64,000 nucleotides of DNA from an uncultured Bacteroidia bacterium (GTDB taxonomy: Bacteria; Bacteroidota; Bacteroidia; Bacteroidales; Prolixibacteraceae). Below, piece by piece: positions 18,613 to 28,138 of this stretch. The notes under the pieces were generated by a model that was not told the DNA's origin, did no database searches, and was given only the letters and a program-made list of their open reading frames with translations. The DNA is taken from assembly GCA_903850335.1 (NCBI GenBank), contig CAINLJ010000168.1, positions 44,229-108,228 of the forward strand. The letters are read 5' to 3'. Each line of letters begins with the position of its first letter. The stretch's first letter is position 1. A program made the translations under genes and the position numbers.

Positions 18613-18967
18613 AAAGTTGCATTAAGATTTCTTTGTCTATCCAGGTCATAACTTGCGAAGTAGATTCGTAAACCCGAAGAATCCATTATAAAGCAAAAAA
18701 TTCTTCAATTTTTTGGTCCTGAATACGTTCATTGCAATTTATAATTTATTTTACATTTTTACACTCAAATATACAAAATGTAAATATTTTTTAAGTCACA
18801 TCGACTTATTTATCCCTGAAGTCAAAATTTACTCAATTCTTCTGGTTTTGGTTTTCCTGGAAATGAACCGGTAATTGTTCAATGGAATGTACTCCGTTCG
18901 AATGATCTGGCACCTTTAGTGATTAAAAGGGAATCATTAGAATAATTGTTTATTAAATTGATTCGTA
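18613..18967. other. 355-nt intergenic region with a possible coding remnant
   Basis: The left half is AT-rich and probably carries the promoter of the minus-strand gene. From 18832 to 18945 on the plus strand one frame reads NSSGFGFPGNEPVIVQWNVL and continues to a stop at 18943-18945 without a usable start. This protein-like stretch may be the tail of a lost gene. Confidence 0.35.
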
Positions 18968-19491
18968 ATGCGGATAGAGAAACAATACCGCAATAACAAT
19001 GGGGTCAGATTTTTAATTAAGAAGAGACAGATCGAACCTTTGTTTGGGCTTGGAGATCAATCATTTCTTGGATTAATTGAAGATTTACCAAGATTAAATG
19101 CCAAAGATGGTTGTTTTGTTGTTCAGGTAATGGGAGAATCCGGAAGTGCTGCCGGAATAAATTCTTACGCAGAAGTACGTTTTTTGCGCTGGGAATGATT
19201 AAAAGTCCTGTTGCTGCTGAAGCACTTCTGAATTGTCTTAAAAGCAGTGATAAAATCATTCGATATAATTCGGTCATTGCACTTGCCGAGATTGGATGTA
19301 AAAAAGCAGATAGTGAACCCGTAAAGGATCCGATGGCAGTTAACAGCGACATATTAAACTTTTTTAAGGTATCTGAGAAGGAAGAAAAAGATAATTCCTT
19401 GATTCCTGAAAGTCCGCAGATTAAAGATTATAACAAAAACAAATCTTTGTCAGAATTCTCAATCGGAGGTTCCCTGCGGAGTATGAAATAA
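18968..19491 (+). pseudogene. decayed HEAT-repeat protein
   Basis: Two overlapping frames each hold half of a HEAT-repeat-like protein. The first (from 18968) reads FLGLIEDLPRLNAKDGCFVV and QVMGESGSAAGI, like one HEAT helix pair. The second (frame of 19111) reads RRSTFFALGMIKSPVAAEAL and LNCLKSSDKIIRYNSVIALA, an obvious HEAT repeat, then a low-complexity tail to 19491. The join would need a frameshift around 19150-19180. No ordinary start codon context is seen. I read this as a truncated, frameshifted gene; a short functional protein from 19111 cannot be fully excluded. Confidence 0.45.
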
Positions 19492-19675
19492 GGACATTCA
19501 GTATCGAAACGACCCAAATTTTCAATACAAATTCCCTGGGTTTTATTTGTTATACCAGATTAACCAGTTGCCGGATCAGAGACCTGTTTCTCATAATCCG
19601 GAAAAAATTAAATTCTATTCACAAAATCAAATACCGTTTAATTACATTTGTTAAATTAAATTAGCAGATCAAAAA

Positions 19676-19683
19676 TATTTTTG
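19676..19683 (+). promoter_or_regulatory. -7 promoter box before amn
   Basis: TATTTTTG matches the TAnnTTTG consensus, 14 bp before the amn ATG. The -33 element is not clear. Confidence 0.4.
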
Positions 19684-19697
19684 AGTAATATCAATTT

Positions 19698-20468
19698 ATG
19701 AAAACGAAGGAAGAGATTGTCAGAAACTGGCTTCCACGCTATACTGGCAGAGAACTTGGAGAATTTACACAGCATATCATTCTTACAAATTTTCAGAACT
19801 ATGTTGAGTATTTTGCCGAGAGATTTAGTGTGCCCATTATAGGGGAGGATAAAACCATGCCAAATGCCAGCGCTAATGGAATTACAATCATCAACTTTGG
19901 AATGGGAAGTCCAAATGCAGCAACTATTATGGACCTTCTCAGTGCAATAATGCCTGAAGCTGTGCTTTTTCTGGGAAAATGCGGCGGATTAAAACGAAAA
20001 AGTGAGCTTGGCAATTTAATACTTCCTATCGCAGCAATCCGCAGCGACGGTACCTCAAACGATTATCTGCCTATCGAGGTCCCGGCTCTGCCCGCATTTA
20101 GCCTTCAGCGTGCAGTCTCTTCCACAATACGTGATATGGGCCTCGATTATTGGACAGGAACAGTATTTACGACAAATAAAAGGGTCTGGGAATATGACGA
20201 ACGATTTAAAAAATACCTGAGCAAGACCCGCGCAATAGCTATTGATATGGAGACTGCAACAATCTTTACGGTAGGCTTTTATAACCAGATTCCTACAGGT
20301 GCACTGCTTCTTGTCTCCGATCAGCCAATGATATCAGCAGGAATTAAAACTGCGGAAAGTGATAGGGAGGTGACCAGAAAATTTGTTAATCGCCACTTGG
20401 AAATTGGCATTGAAGCACTTTCAGAGATCATAAATGACGGCAGATCAGTAAAACATTTGAAATTTTAA
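19698..20468 (+). CDS. amn: AMP nucleosidase
   Basis: 256 residues, the short Bacteroidota form of AMP nucleosidase, which splits AMP into adenine and ribose-5-phosphate and so tunes adenylate pools. The nucleoside-phosphorylase fold is seen in IINFGMGSPNAATIMDLLSA, VLFLGKCGGLKRKSELGN and the ribose-binding AIDMETATIFTVGF, followed by LLLVSDQPM. It lacks the extra N-terminal regulatory domain of the E. coli enzyme (484 residues). It is 4 nt ahead of holA, so the two are co-transcribed. Confidence 0.92.
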   Translation: MKTKEEIVRNWLPRYTGRELGEFTQHIILTNFQNYVEYFAERFSVPIIGEDKTMPNASANGITIINFGMGSPNAATIMDLLSAIMPEAVLFLGKCGGLKRKSELGNLILPIAAIRSDGTSNDYLPIEVPALPAFSLQRAVSSTIRDMGLDYWTGTVFTTNKRVWEYDERFKKYLSKTRAIAIDMETATIFTVGFYNQIPTGALLLVSDQPMISAGIKTAESDREVTRKFVNRHLEIGIEALSEIINDGRSVKHLKF

Positions 20469-20472
20469 GGGG

Positions 20473-21477
20473 ATGGATTACAATCAGATTATTGGTGATC
20501 TAAAAGATAAAAAATACGCTCCTGTTTATTTTTTCGAAGGGGAAGAACCTTATTTTATGGATCAGATTAGCCAGTATATTCTTGATAATGTGCTTACTGA
20601 AGATGAGAAAGGGTTTAACCAATCTGTGCTCTATGGAAAGGATCTGAGTATTGATGCGATTATGACAGCATCGAAAAGGTTTCCTATGATGGCTCAAAGA
20701 CAGGTTGTTGTTATCAGGGAGGCACAAAACATAAGAAATATTGAAGATCTGACACCCTATGCTGAAAATCCTATGCGTTCGACACTTCTTGTGATTAATT
20801 ACAAATACAAGACAATTGATAAACGCAAAAAGCTGTATAAAGCATTGATTAAAAATGGCGTTTTTTTTGAGTCAAAACCCCTGTATGAGAGTAATGTTCC
20901 TGCATGGATCACTAAATACCTGAAGGAGAAGAACCTGGGAATCGATCCTCGTGCAGCTCAAATGATTACAGACTTCGTGGGAAACGATCTTCAGCGAATT
21001 GTAAACGAACTGGAGAAAGTGACCATTTCAATGGTTCCCGGGACAAGCATTATGCCTGAGGATGTGGAGAGAAATATTGGAATCAGTAAGGAGTTTAATA
21101 TGTTTGAATTTCAGAAAGCACTTGGAAATAAAGATATACTTAAGTCCAATCTTATCGCTAATTACTTCATCGACAATGAGAAACAAAATCCTCTTCCTGT
21201 AATCATGGGTATGTTAGTCGGGTTTTTCAGGAAGATCTTGGTTTACCATACAATCGAAATGAAGTCGGACCGGAACCTGATTGCTCAAAAACTAGGTGTA
21301 AACCCCTTTTTTGTAACCGATTATATCAACGCAGGGCGCAACTACAGCCTTGACAAAGCTGTTAATACAATATCGATGATGCGCGAGTATGATATGCGAT
21401 CAAAAGGGGCTCGTGGTGGCAGCACAGAAAGTGGTGACCTGCTTAAAGAACTTGTATTTAAAATTCTTCATAACTAA
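20473..21477 (+). CDS. holA: DNA polymerase III subunit delta
   Basis: 334 residues with the delta-family layout: an N-terminal AAA-like domain beginning PVYFFEGEEPYFMDQISQYI, the region MMAQRQVVVIREAQNIRNIE, and the collar helices (FEFQKALGNKDILKSNLIAN). Delta is the clamp-opening wrench of the clamp loader. It is the second gene after amn with a 4-nt gap and precedes the rhomboid gene by 11 nt, so the three probably form one operon. Confidence 0.94.
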   Translation: MDYNQIIGDLKDKKYAPVYFFEGEEPYFMDQISQYILDNVLTEDEKGFNQSVLYGKDLSIDAIMTASKRFPMMAQRQVVVIREAQNIRNIEDLTPYAENPMRSTLLVINYKYKTIDKRKKLYKALIKNGVFFESKPLYESNVPAWITKYLKEKNLGIDPRAAQMITDFVGNDLQRIVNELEKVTISMVPGTSIMPEDVERNIGISKEFNMFEFQKALGNKDILKSNLIANYFIDNEKQNPLPVIMGMLVGFFRKILVYHTIEMKSDRNLIAQKLGVNPFFVTDYINAGRNYSLDKAVNTISMMREYDMRSKGARGGSTESGDLLKELVFKILHN

Positions 21478-21488
21478 AAACATATTCA

Positions 21489-22103
21489 ATGACATTAATA
21501 TTAATCGTTGTAATTGGTCTGGTATCGGTTATTGGCTTTTCTCAAAGAGATACTATGGCTCAGTTACAGCTAAACGCCTATAAAGTATTTCATCGCAAAC
21601 AGATTTACCGACTTGTAACCCATGCCTTCGTTCATGCTAACTGGGAGCATCTTATTGTGAACATGATAGTCCTGTATTCATTTGGAACTGCAGTGGAACA
21701 CTTTTTTGAAATGTATTTTGGAAGATCCGGTTCTTCATATTTCCTGTTTCTGTTTTTTGGTTCAGTGATTGTATCTACTTTTTACTCATTGTACAAAGAG
21801 AAAGACAACCCTTATTACAATGCCGTAGGTGCGTCCGGAGCGGTGTCAGCTGTGCTTTTTGCTGCAATATTTTTTGATCCCTGGAACAATATCTATTTCT
21901 TTGGGGTCCTGCCTGTACCTGGAATCATTTTTGGAGCGTTGTACTTGTATTATTCATATTACATGAGTACGAAAAAGGCTGATAATATTGGACATGATGC
22001 CCATTTTCTGGGAGCAGTCTTCGGATTCTTTTTTCCGGTGCTGCTAAATCCGTCGCTTATACATGTATTTTTTAATTTGCTTTTTGGGAGGATGTCGCTT
22101 TAA
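21489..22103 (+). CDS. rhomboid family intramembrane serine protease
   Basis: 204 residues, about six membrane helices. The catalytic pair is visible: Ser116 in GASGAVSAV and His172 in GHDAHFLGAVFGF. HANWEHLIVNMIVLYSFG supplies the conserved helix with the oxyanion histidine and asparagine. It would cut membrane-spanning proteins within the bilayer of the inner membrane; the target is unknown. It follows holA by 11 nt. Confidence 0.93.
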   Translation: MTLILIVVIGLVSVIGFSQRDTMAQLQLNAYKVFHRKQIYRLVTHAFVHANWEHLIVNMIVLYSFGTAVEHFFEMYFGRSGSSYFLFLFFGSVIVSTFYSLYKEKDNPYYNAVGASGAVSAVLFAAIFFDPWNNIYFFGVLPVPGIIFGALYLYYSYYMSTKKADNIGHDAHFLGAVFGFFFPVLLNPSLIHVFFNLLFGRMSL

Positions 22104-22180
22104 AAGTGTCCGGATAGAATTTCAAATAAACTCCTCAGCATTTTTGTCATAAAAATCCAAATCAGAACGATTATTAAAAG

Positions 22181-23020
22181 ATGAAAGGTGGTTTTACTCT
22201 CTTAAACGGCAAATTTTATCGTGAAGTCGAGCCATTGTTTTCAATGATGGATATACCCCGCTTGAATGATGGTGTAAGAGAATCTTTCAGGGCCGGGAAT
22301 AATCGGATTATCTTTGCCCGGGATAACTTCGATTTCCTCGTTGATTCGTTGTCGGCCATGGATTTACAGCTTCCTGAAGAATGGAATTTCCCTCGGTTCG
22401 TGAATGATGTTTCAAGATTGCTGAATAAAAATCATCTTTATCTTTCAGCCAAGGTTATCATTCATTTTATTCCCGGAGAATCGGGTACCGACTATGTCAT
22501 GTCGGCCGAAGAGATCCCTTCCGGATTTTATCCGGTTAAAGATGGCGGGTTGTTGATTGAATTTTATAGTGATGGGGCAAAAGGCATTTCATCTTATAAT
22601 GCTTATGAACCATCGGGCAGGGCAATATGGACTATGGCGTTACGTGCGGCTCAGCTGATGTCGAAACATAATTTAATAATCCTAAACAACAATGGTTTTG
22701 CCTGTGAATCAATTGGAGGAAGCTTCGGTTATCTGGATGGCAAAACAGTTGTATTCCCTTCCACTGAGTCACAGGGGTATTTTCCTCCGGTTATGACTGC
22801 AATCAAAAGCTGTGCAAGACAATGTGGATTCGATATAATTGAAAAAAAAGAGATTGATCGGGAGGATCTCCTGAATGCAGATGAGTTATTCCTTGCAGAT
22901 AATTGTTCAGGTATTAAACCTGTATTAGGTCTCTATGCACGAAGGTATTACACAACAGCAACGATGACTATTGCCGCTAAACTTTCCGATTTGGCTAAAA
23001 ATGATCACCTAGCCTCATAA
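22181..23020 (+). CDS. class IV aminotransferase-like protein, PLP lysine apparently absent
   Basis: 279 residues matching the fold of branched-chain aminotransferase/aminodeoxychorismate lyase enzymes: RLNDGVRESFRAGNNRIIFA (compare RYGDGxFET), LIILNNNGFACESIGGSFGY, LLNADELFLADNCSGIKPV. Where active relatives carry the cofactor lysine (about YKTLSSLLY), this protein reads YEPSGRAIW (142-150), so the Schiff-base lysine seems replaced by Glu143. It may be a pseudoenzyme or have another activity. It starts at an ATG 77 nt after the rhomboid gene and ends 150 nt before the efflux operon. Confidence 0.78.
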   Translation: MKGGFTLLNGKFYREVEPLFSMMDIPRLNDGVRESFRAGNNRIIFARDNFDFLVDSLSAMDLQLPEEWNFPRFVNDVSRLLNKNHLYLSAKVIIHFIPGESGTDYVMSAEEIPSGFYPVKDGGLLIEFYSDGAKGISSYNAYEPSGRAIWTMALRAAQLMSKHNLIILNNNGFACESIGGSFGYLDGKTVVFPSTESQGYFPPVMTAIKSCARQCGFDIIEKKEIDREDLLNADELFLADNCSGIKPVLGLYARRYYTTATMTIAAKLSDLAKNDHLAS

Positions 23021-23145
23021 CTAACCAAACATTCCGCCAAAAAAAAATAAAAATATTTTGGTGTACCCCCAGCAATAAAAGAAATATTTATTTTTTTTAT
23101 GTTTAAGGAAACAACGCCTGGCAGATTATTGTTAAAAACAAGGTA

Positions 23146-23153
23146 TATATTTG
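23146..23153 (+). promoter_or_regulatory. -7 promoter box of the efflux operon
   Basis: TATATTTG fits TAnnTTTG, 19 bp before the ATG of the HlyD-family gene, giving a short leader. An A/T-rich hairpin (CCAAAA/TTTTGG, 23038-23063) lies between it and the aminotransferase gene. Confidence 0.5.
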
Positions 23154-23172
23154 TAAAAAATAAAATTATCAG

Positions 23173-24222
23173 ATGGAAACTGAATCGAAAAAAGAGACTG
23201 GAACAGGTAAAAATATCCTTCCGCGGATTATAATTAGTACTGTAGTTATTATAGGTCTGATTTTCCTTTTTAAGGAAGTTTGGTTTGCAATAAATCATGA
23301 GGAGACGGATAACGCACAGGTTGAGATGAGGCTGGTCCCAATTATTTCGAGGGTTTCGGGATATATCAATAAGTCTTGTGCAGACGACTATTCGACAGTT
23401 AAAAAGGGACAATTACTAATGGTTGTTGATTCGGCAGAACTCTCCTTACAGCTTCAGGAGATGCAGGCAGATTTGGCACAAAGCCTGGCAGATATTGAAA
23501 ATGCTGAGGCCTCCGTCATAAATGCACAGGCTTTACTTGCCTCAGCAAAAGGAAATCTGGAAGTCAACAAATTAAAATTATCCAAAAGTTCAGACGATCT
23601 CAAACGAGATAAAAATTTAATAGAAGGAAGTGCTATAACGCAGAAACAACTTGACGACAGTCAGTCAGTTTTTGATATTGCATCCCGGCAATTCGAAACG
23701 AGCAAGGTAGATGTAAAAGTTGCAGAAACGCGTCTGACAGTACTTGGCTCACTTGTAAATAAAGCTAAGGCTCAGGCAGATATAAAAAAGGCTCATATTG
23801 ATCTGCAAAAGCTTAAAATTTCGTATTGTTATATTTACGCGATTGCGGATGGTAAATTAGGTAAAAAAAATGTTGCTGAAGGGCAATTCATACAGGCAGG
23901 AACACCTCTTTTTACGATTGTGAATAGCAGCAGTCAGTGGGTAGTTGCCAACTTTAAAGAAAATCAGCTCAAGAACTTACATCTGGGTCAGATTGTAAAT
24001 CTTAAAATCGATGGTAATCCTGGCCTTGAGGTTCACGGGAAGATTAGTTCCCTGTCGGATGCTACAGGCGCAAGATTCTCACTTCTTCCCCCCGATAATG
24101 CCACAGGAAATTTTGTAAAGGTAACGCAGCGTGTGCCTGTCAGGATCGAGATTATCGATGAGGGGAAATACAAAGACATTTTGCGTGCAGGGATGAGTGT
24201 TGTTGTATCAGTTCCCATTTAA
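23173..24222 (+). CDS. HlyD/EmrA-family periplasmic adaptor of a tripartite efflux pump
   Basis: 349 residues. It has a short cytoplasmic N-terminus, one membrane helix (about 16-37), a lipoyl half-motif (TDNAQVEMRLVPIISRVSGY), a long coiled-coil hairpin (residues ~85-195) and the second lipoyl half and barrel (IYAIADGKLGKKNVAEGQFI, QWVVANFKENQLKNLHLGQI). It links the inner membrane transporter to the outer membrane channel. It starts a three-gene operon with the DHA2 transporter 8 nt downstream. Confidence 0.92.
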   Translation: METESKKETGTGKNILPRIIISTVVIIGLIFLFKEVWFAINHEETDNAQVEMRLVPIISRVSGYINKSCADDYSTVKKGQLLMVVDSAELSLQLQEMQADLAQSLADIENAEASVINAQALLASAKGNLEVNKLKLSKSSDDLKRDKNLIEGSAITQKQLDDSQSVFDIASRQFETSKVDVKVAETRLTVLGSLVNKAKAQADIKKAHIDLQKLKISYCYIYAIADGKLGKKNVAEGQFIQAGTPLFTIVNSSSQWVVANFKENQLKNLHLGQIVNLKIDGNPGLEVHGKISSLSDATGARFSLLPPDNATGNFVKVTQRVPVRIEIIDEGKYKDILRAGMSVVVSVPI

Positions 24223-24230
24223 AGAGAATA

Positions 24231-25793
24231 ATGGAATCAATAACTAAGACCGCCAGGATCTTTATCGCGATAACGACGATCTCTGCCGCCATCATGGAAT
24301 TGATCGATACGTCTATCGTCAATGTAGCTCTTAACCAGATGGCAGGGAATCTTGGTGCGTCCATCGAAGATATTGCATGGGTAATCACATCCTATGCAAT
24401 TGCCAATGTTATTATAATCCCTATGACGGGTTTTCTGGCACAATATTTTGGAAGATTGCGTTATTACATGGTTTCGATAGCAATATTCACTATAGCCTCA
24501 GTTCTGTGCGGTACGTCAACAACTTTGTGGCAGATCGTTTTATGGCGTTTTGTTCAGGGACTCGGTGGAGGAGCTCTCCTATCGACCTCTCAATCCATAC
24601 TTTTTGAAACATTTACAGGAAAACAAAGAGGTATGGCAGCCGCTTTATTTGGAATGGGTGTAGTTCTGGGACCTACTATGGGTCCTACGATAGGCGGTAT
24701 AATTATTGACAGCTATTCCTGGCCGCTTATATTCTTTATCAACGTACCCTTTGGCATAATAGCAAGTATTCTCGCATATCGATTCGTTCCACGTCTTCCT
24801 GAAACACATAGAAAACCAAGTATTGACTGGTCAGGGATTTTTCTGCTAACTATTGGTGTTGGGGCTTTGCAGTATGTCCTGGAGAGGGGTGAAGCAGAAG
24901 ACTGGTATGATTCGAAATTAATTATCTGGCTTACAATTTTAGCTGTGGTAGGCATTGTTACGTTTATCTGGTGGGAACTTCAGCAAAAAGAACCTGTTGT
25001 TAATCTTCGTATCTTGAAGGATTGGAATCTTGCCATTACGACATTACTAACTTTTATCGTAGGTTTCATCTTGTTTACTTCTGTTTTTATCTTTCCGTTG
25101 ATGCTTCAGCGGGCCCTTGGCTATACGGCTTATGAAACGGGTATCACACTCCTTCCGGCATCTTTGTTATCCCTTGTTCTTATGCCATTTATAGGACGTA
25201 AACTTCAACATGGAACACCTCCGAATATTTTCGTAACAGTAGGTTTTATTACGCTTATGGGTTTTGGTTTATTGATGTCCCGTGCCGATCAGAATGTCAG
25301 TTCAGGGTTCTTCGCCCTTCCCCTGCTGATTCGCGGTGCCGGATTAGCCTGTTTATTTGTTCCATTAAATGCGATGGCAGTATCGGGTCTTAAGCCCAAA
25401 GACATCCCTCAGGGAATTGCTCTTAATAATATGATGCGTCAATTAGGCGGTTCTTTCGGTATTGCCATCATAAATAACTATCTGGCGCACCGGGTTGCAA
25501 CGCACCGAAGCGATCTTGTCAGCAATATTTATGATGGAAGTGCTCAGTTTAATGAACGATTTAATCAGATTTATCAGGGACTGCAATCGAAGTTACCGGT
25601 TTTAGCCGATCTGAAACAACAGACATTGCAGATTATTGATCTATCAGTAACGCGGCAATCTTTCCTGTTAAGTTATCTGGACGCATTTTTATATGCGACT
25701 CTCTTTATCCTGTTTGCCTTTCCTTTGCTTCTTCTGACCCGCAGTAACCGGGTAAAGAACAGCAAGACTCTAATGGCAGCCCAGGAAGTATAA
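24231..25793 (+). CDS. DHA2-family MFS drug efflux transporter (EmrB-like)
   Basis: 520 residues with about 14 predicted membrane helices, the DHA2 hallmark. Conserved elements are ELIDTSIVNVALNQMAGNLG (motif D1 region), GFLAQYFGRLRYYMVSIAIF (motif A region), WRFVQGLGGGALLSTSQSIL (motif B) and FGMGVVLGPTMGPTIGGIII (motif C, drug/proton antiporters). It would expel hydrophobic toxic compounds through the adaptor and TolC-type channel encoded on both sides. Substrate is unknown. Confidence 0.93.
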   Translation: MESITKTARIFIAITTISAAIMELIDTSIVNVALNQMAGNLGASIEDIAWVITSYAIANVIIIPMTGFLAQYFGRLRYYMVSIAIFTIASVLCGTSTTLWQIVLWRFVQGLGGGALLSTSQSILFETFTGKQRGMAAALFGMGVVLGPTMGPTIGGIIIDSYSWPLIFFINVPFGIIASILAYRFVPRLPETHRKPSIDWSGIFLLTIGVGALQYVLERGEAEDWYDSKLIIWLTILAVVGIVTFIWWELQQKEPVVNLRILKDWNLAITTLLTFIVGFILFTSVFIFPLMLQRALGYTAYETGITLLPASLLSLVLMPFIGRKLQHGTPPNIFVTVGFITLMGFGLLMSRADQNVSSGFFALPLLIRGAGLACLFVPLNAMAVSGLKPKDIPQGIALNNMMRQLGGSFGIAIINNYLAHRVATHRSDLVSNIYDGSAQFNERFNQIYQGLQSKLPVLADLKQQTLQIIDLSVTRQSFLLSYLDAFLYATLFILFAFPLLLLTRSNRVKNSKTLMAAQEV

Positions 25794-25812
25794 TTTTATA
25801 ATAAGCTAAATA

Positions 25813-27126
25813 ATGGCTAAAATGAAAAATATCTCTTCAGTAATCTTTGGTCTTTTAACAATATTCCAATTATCTGCACAAACTGTGTCAGTACCCGCAA
25901 TACTCAAACAATATGTTGGACAATCATTTCAGAAATATCCACGAGTTGGCGAGATGAAGGATCAGGTCACAATGAATGAGGTTAAAGTAGGACTTGGGAA
26001 GACTGCCTTCTTACCCACTGCAATGGGCGATCTTTCTTACCGTCAGCAATTCCCGACACCACTTATTCAGTTCCCGTCAGGCCAGGGGCAAATGCAGGAG
26101 ATCAGGATACAACCCACAGATAATTACAACGCATCCGTAACACTTGTTCAGCCTTTGATAGACCTGCGGGTCAGCTCGTTACTTAATAAAGCCAAGAGTG
26201 ATCTGGAGACATCAAAAGATAATCTTGAATCTTTTAAAATTACACTTGCCTATCAGGTTGCCCAGCTTTATTACTCAATTGTATTCCTAAATAAGAGCAT
26301 AGAAGTACAACAGGAACAGATCAATCTTTTAGAATCTAATCTGCATCAGATCAAGGTAAAAGTTAAAAATGGAGCGGCTTTGAATTATGACCTCGTCTCA
26401 ACGGAAGTGAAATATACAAATGCTGCAAATTTTCAGACAGACCTTAAAACGCAATTAGCAAAACAATACAATGTTCTTGACATGCTTACGGGGAATACAG
26501 GTAAAGATTACCTGAACGAAACAACCTTTAACACTACAGCGTTTAACCTTTTAACCGACTCTTTATCTGCCATTGCCACAAGGAATAATCCCGATATCCG
26601 AATTGCAGCCGATAAAATTAAGTCCTCGCAATGGGATATCCAATCAGCTGAAAGAATGCGGCTTCCACTCCTTAGTTTGCAGGCAGGAATGGGATACAAG
26701 AATGGATTTATGCCGAATATTGATCTAATAAACTTTAATTATTTTTTCGGTCTGGGGATGACAATTCCAATCTTTTCTGCCTCACGACCAGGTTTCCAGC
26801 GCAAATTAGCCGTAATCAACCATGATGCAACTCAACATGCCCTTGAGACTCAGAAGGTCATTTTGCAGAAAGATTTATTAAATGCCGTTGACGAGATCAG
26901 TAAAAACCAGAAGAAATTAGCGGGTTCTGACACCTTAATAAGGCAGGCACAACTTGCTCACAACCTTGCGGCTGAACGTTATAAATTTGGAGTAATTACC
27001 AATCTGGAATTGTTAACTGCTGTTTCAAACCTGAAGGATGCTCAGTTAAGTCAGCTTCAGTTCGAATACAATCTCCTGCTTTCACGTATGGACATGTGCA
27101 GACTGGCAGGAATCTGTTGGTGGTAG
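25813..27126 (+). CDS. TolC-family outer membrane efflux channel
   Basis: 437 residues with a signal peptide ending LFQLSAQ-like before TVSVPAIL (cleavage about residue 22-24). Two repeats of long alpha-hairpins are typical of OEP proteins: LAYQVAQLYYSIVFLNKSIE and AERYKFGVITNLELLTAVSN. It completes the tripartite pump, being 19 nt after the DHA2 gene. The ATG at 25813 and the ATG three codons later are both possible starts. No transcriptional regulator gene adjoins the operon. Confidence 0.92.
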   Translation: MAKMKNISSVIFGLLTIFQLSAQTVSVPAILKQYVGQSFQKYPRVGEMKDQVTMNEVKVGLGKTAFLPTAMGDLSYRQQFPTPLIQFPSGQGQMQEIRIQPTDNYNASVTLVQPLIDLRVSSLLNKAKSDLETSKDNLESFKITLAYQVAQLYYSIVFLNKSIEVQQEQINLLESNLHQIKVKVKNGAALNYDLVSTEVKYTNAANFQTDLKTQLAKQYNVLDMLTGNTGKDYLNETTFNTTAFNLLTDSLSAIATRNNPDIRIAADKIKSSQWDIQSAERMRLPLLSLQAGMGYKNGFMPNIDLINFNYFFGLGMTIPIFSASRPGFQRKLAVINHDATQHALETQKVILQKDLLNAVDEISKNQKKLAGSDTLIRQAQLAHNLAAERYKFGVITNLELLTAVSNLKDAQLSQLQFEYNLLLSRMDMCRLAGICWW

Positions 27127-27180
27127 GACCTGGGTTTGACGTATGATTTTATTAGAAGAGTAATATTCTGATAGCAAAGT

Positions 27181-27765
27181 TCAATTCGAATTTGGATCTT
27201 CCGGAAAGTTTTGCCAGGTCTCATAGTGCCCGCCGGCGTTTTTTACGCTCTCCAGCCAGAAATTCCTGTCGCTTGTCATGATAAGATTAGTATCTGCCTC
27301 CAGAACAAGCCACGAGTTCTCGGCAATCTCCCGGTCAAGCTGACCTTCGCTCCATCCCGAATAACCAACAAAGAACCTGACCTCTGTGGGTGCCACAATT
27401 CCAGCCGCAATAGCAACTTTTAACGTATCGAAGTCACCTCCCCAGTACAAATTGTCCTTTACGTGAAGACTCCCCTTAAGCTGGTTGCCCAGAGTGTGTA
27501 TAAAAAAAAGGTTGTCACTGCTAACAGGGCCGCCAACAAATAGTTCGGGAGTAAAACCGGAATTCATTGTAAAAATCTCATTAATCTGAGCTTTAAAGGG
27601 TTTATTTAGTATAAACCCAACTGCTCCGGCAGGGGAATATTCGACAAGCAATACAGCAGAGCGATTAAAGAAGTTTCCCTGAAGGAATGGCTCCGAAATA
27701 AGTAATCTCCCTTTCTGTGGTTTTATCTTTCGATGTATTTTGAAGAAATCAAAATCGGTGTTCAT
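27181..27765 (-). CDS. YqgE/AlgH family protein (UPF0301)
   Basis: 194 residues. The start KPQKGRLLISEPFLQGNFFN and the core AVGFILNKPF, FVGGPVSSDNLFFIHTLGN, FVGYSGWSEGQLDREI are signatures of the UPF0301 family. Its biochemical role is unknown; AlgH in Pseudomonas affects alginate regulation. It lies 11 nt downstream of the DivIC/FtsB-like gene on the same strand and converges on tolC. Confidence 0.92.
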   Translation of the reverse strand: MNTDFDFFKIHRKIKPQKGRLLISEPFLQGNFFNRSAVLLVEYSPAGAVGFILNKPFKAQINEIFTMNSGFTPELFVGGPVSSDNLFFIHTLGNQLKGSLHVKDNLYWGGDFDTLKVAIAAGIVAPTEVRFFVGYSGWSEGQLDREIAENSWLVLEADTNLIMTSDRNFWLESVKNAGGHYETWQNFPEDPNSN

Positions 27766-27776
27766 GCTTTTAACTT

Positions 27777-28082
27777 TTACTTCTTTTCGATTATGACGAA
27801 TATATCTTCATTTTTTTTCTTCATCAGGAACTGCTCCCTGGCAAATTTTTCGAGATTTTTTGAGCTTGTCTGAAGTTCCTTCAACCGTTCACTATCTGCC
27901 AGTATCTTCTCTTTATAATAGTTACTCTCAATGCGATACCTCTTTAGTTTATTTAGGTTCTGCCTAAGAAACAAAATATTGTGATCATCAAAAAAGATCA
28001 TCCAAAAACTAAAGATCAAAAAGGCAAGCAGATATTTATTTCTGAGAGCCTTTAAAAACGCTTTTAGAATAACCTTTCCCAT
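27777..28082 (-). CDS. DivIC/FtsB-family septum formation initiator
   Basis: 101 residues: a basic N-terminus, one membrane helix (LLAFLIFSFWMIFFD, about 18-33), a coiled coil (about 40-75), and the family end LEKFAREQFLMKKKNEDIFV. Proteins of this family join FtsL and FtsQ in the divisome and recruit septal cell wall synthesis. It is in tandem with yqgE. Confidence 0.88.
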   Translation of the reverse strand: MGKVILKAFLKALRNKYLLAFLIFSFWMIFFDDHNILFLRQNLNKLKRYRIESNYYKEKILADSERLKELQTSSKNLEKFAREQFLMKKKNEDIFVIIEKK

Positions 28083-28138
28083 GGATGAATTAAATATTGT
28101 ACAAATTAACTCAATCCAATGCAGAATTAAAAGAAGAA

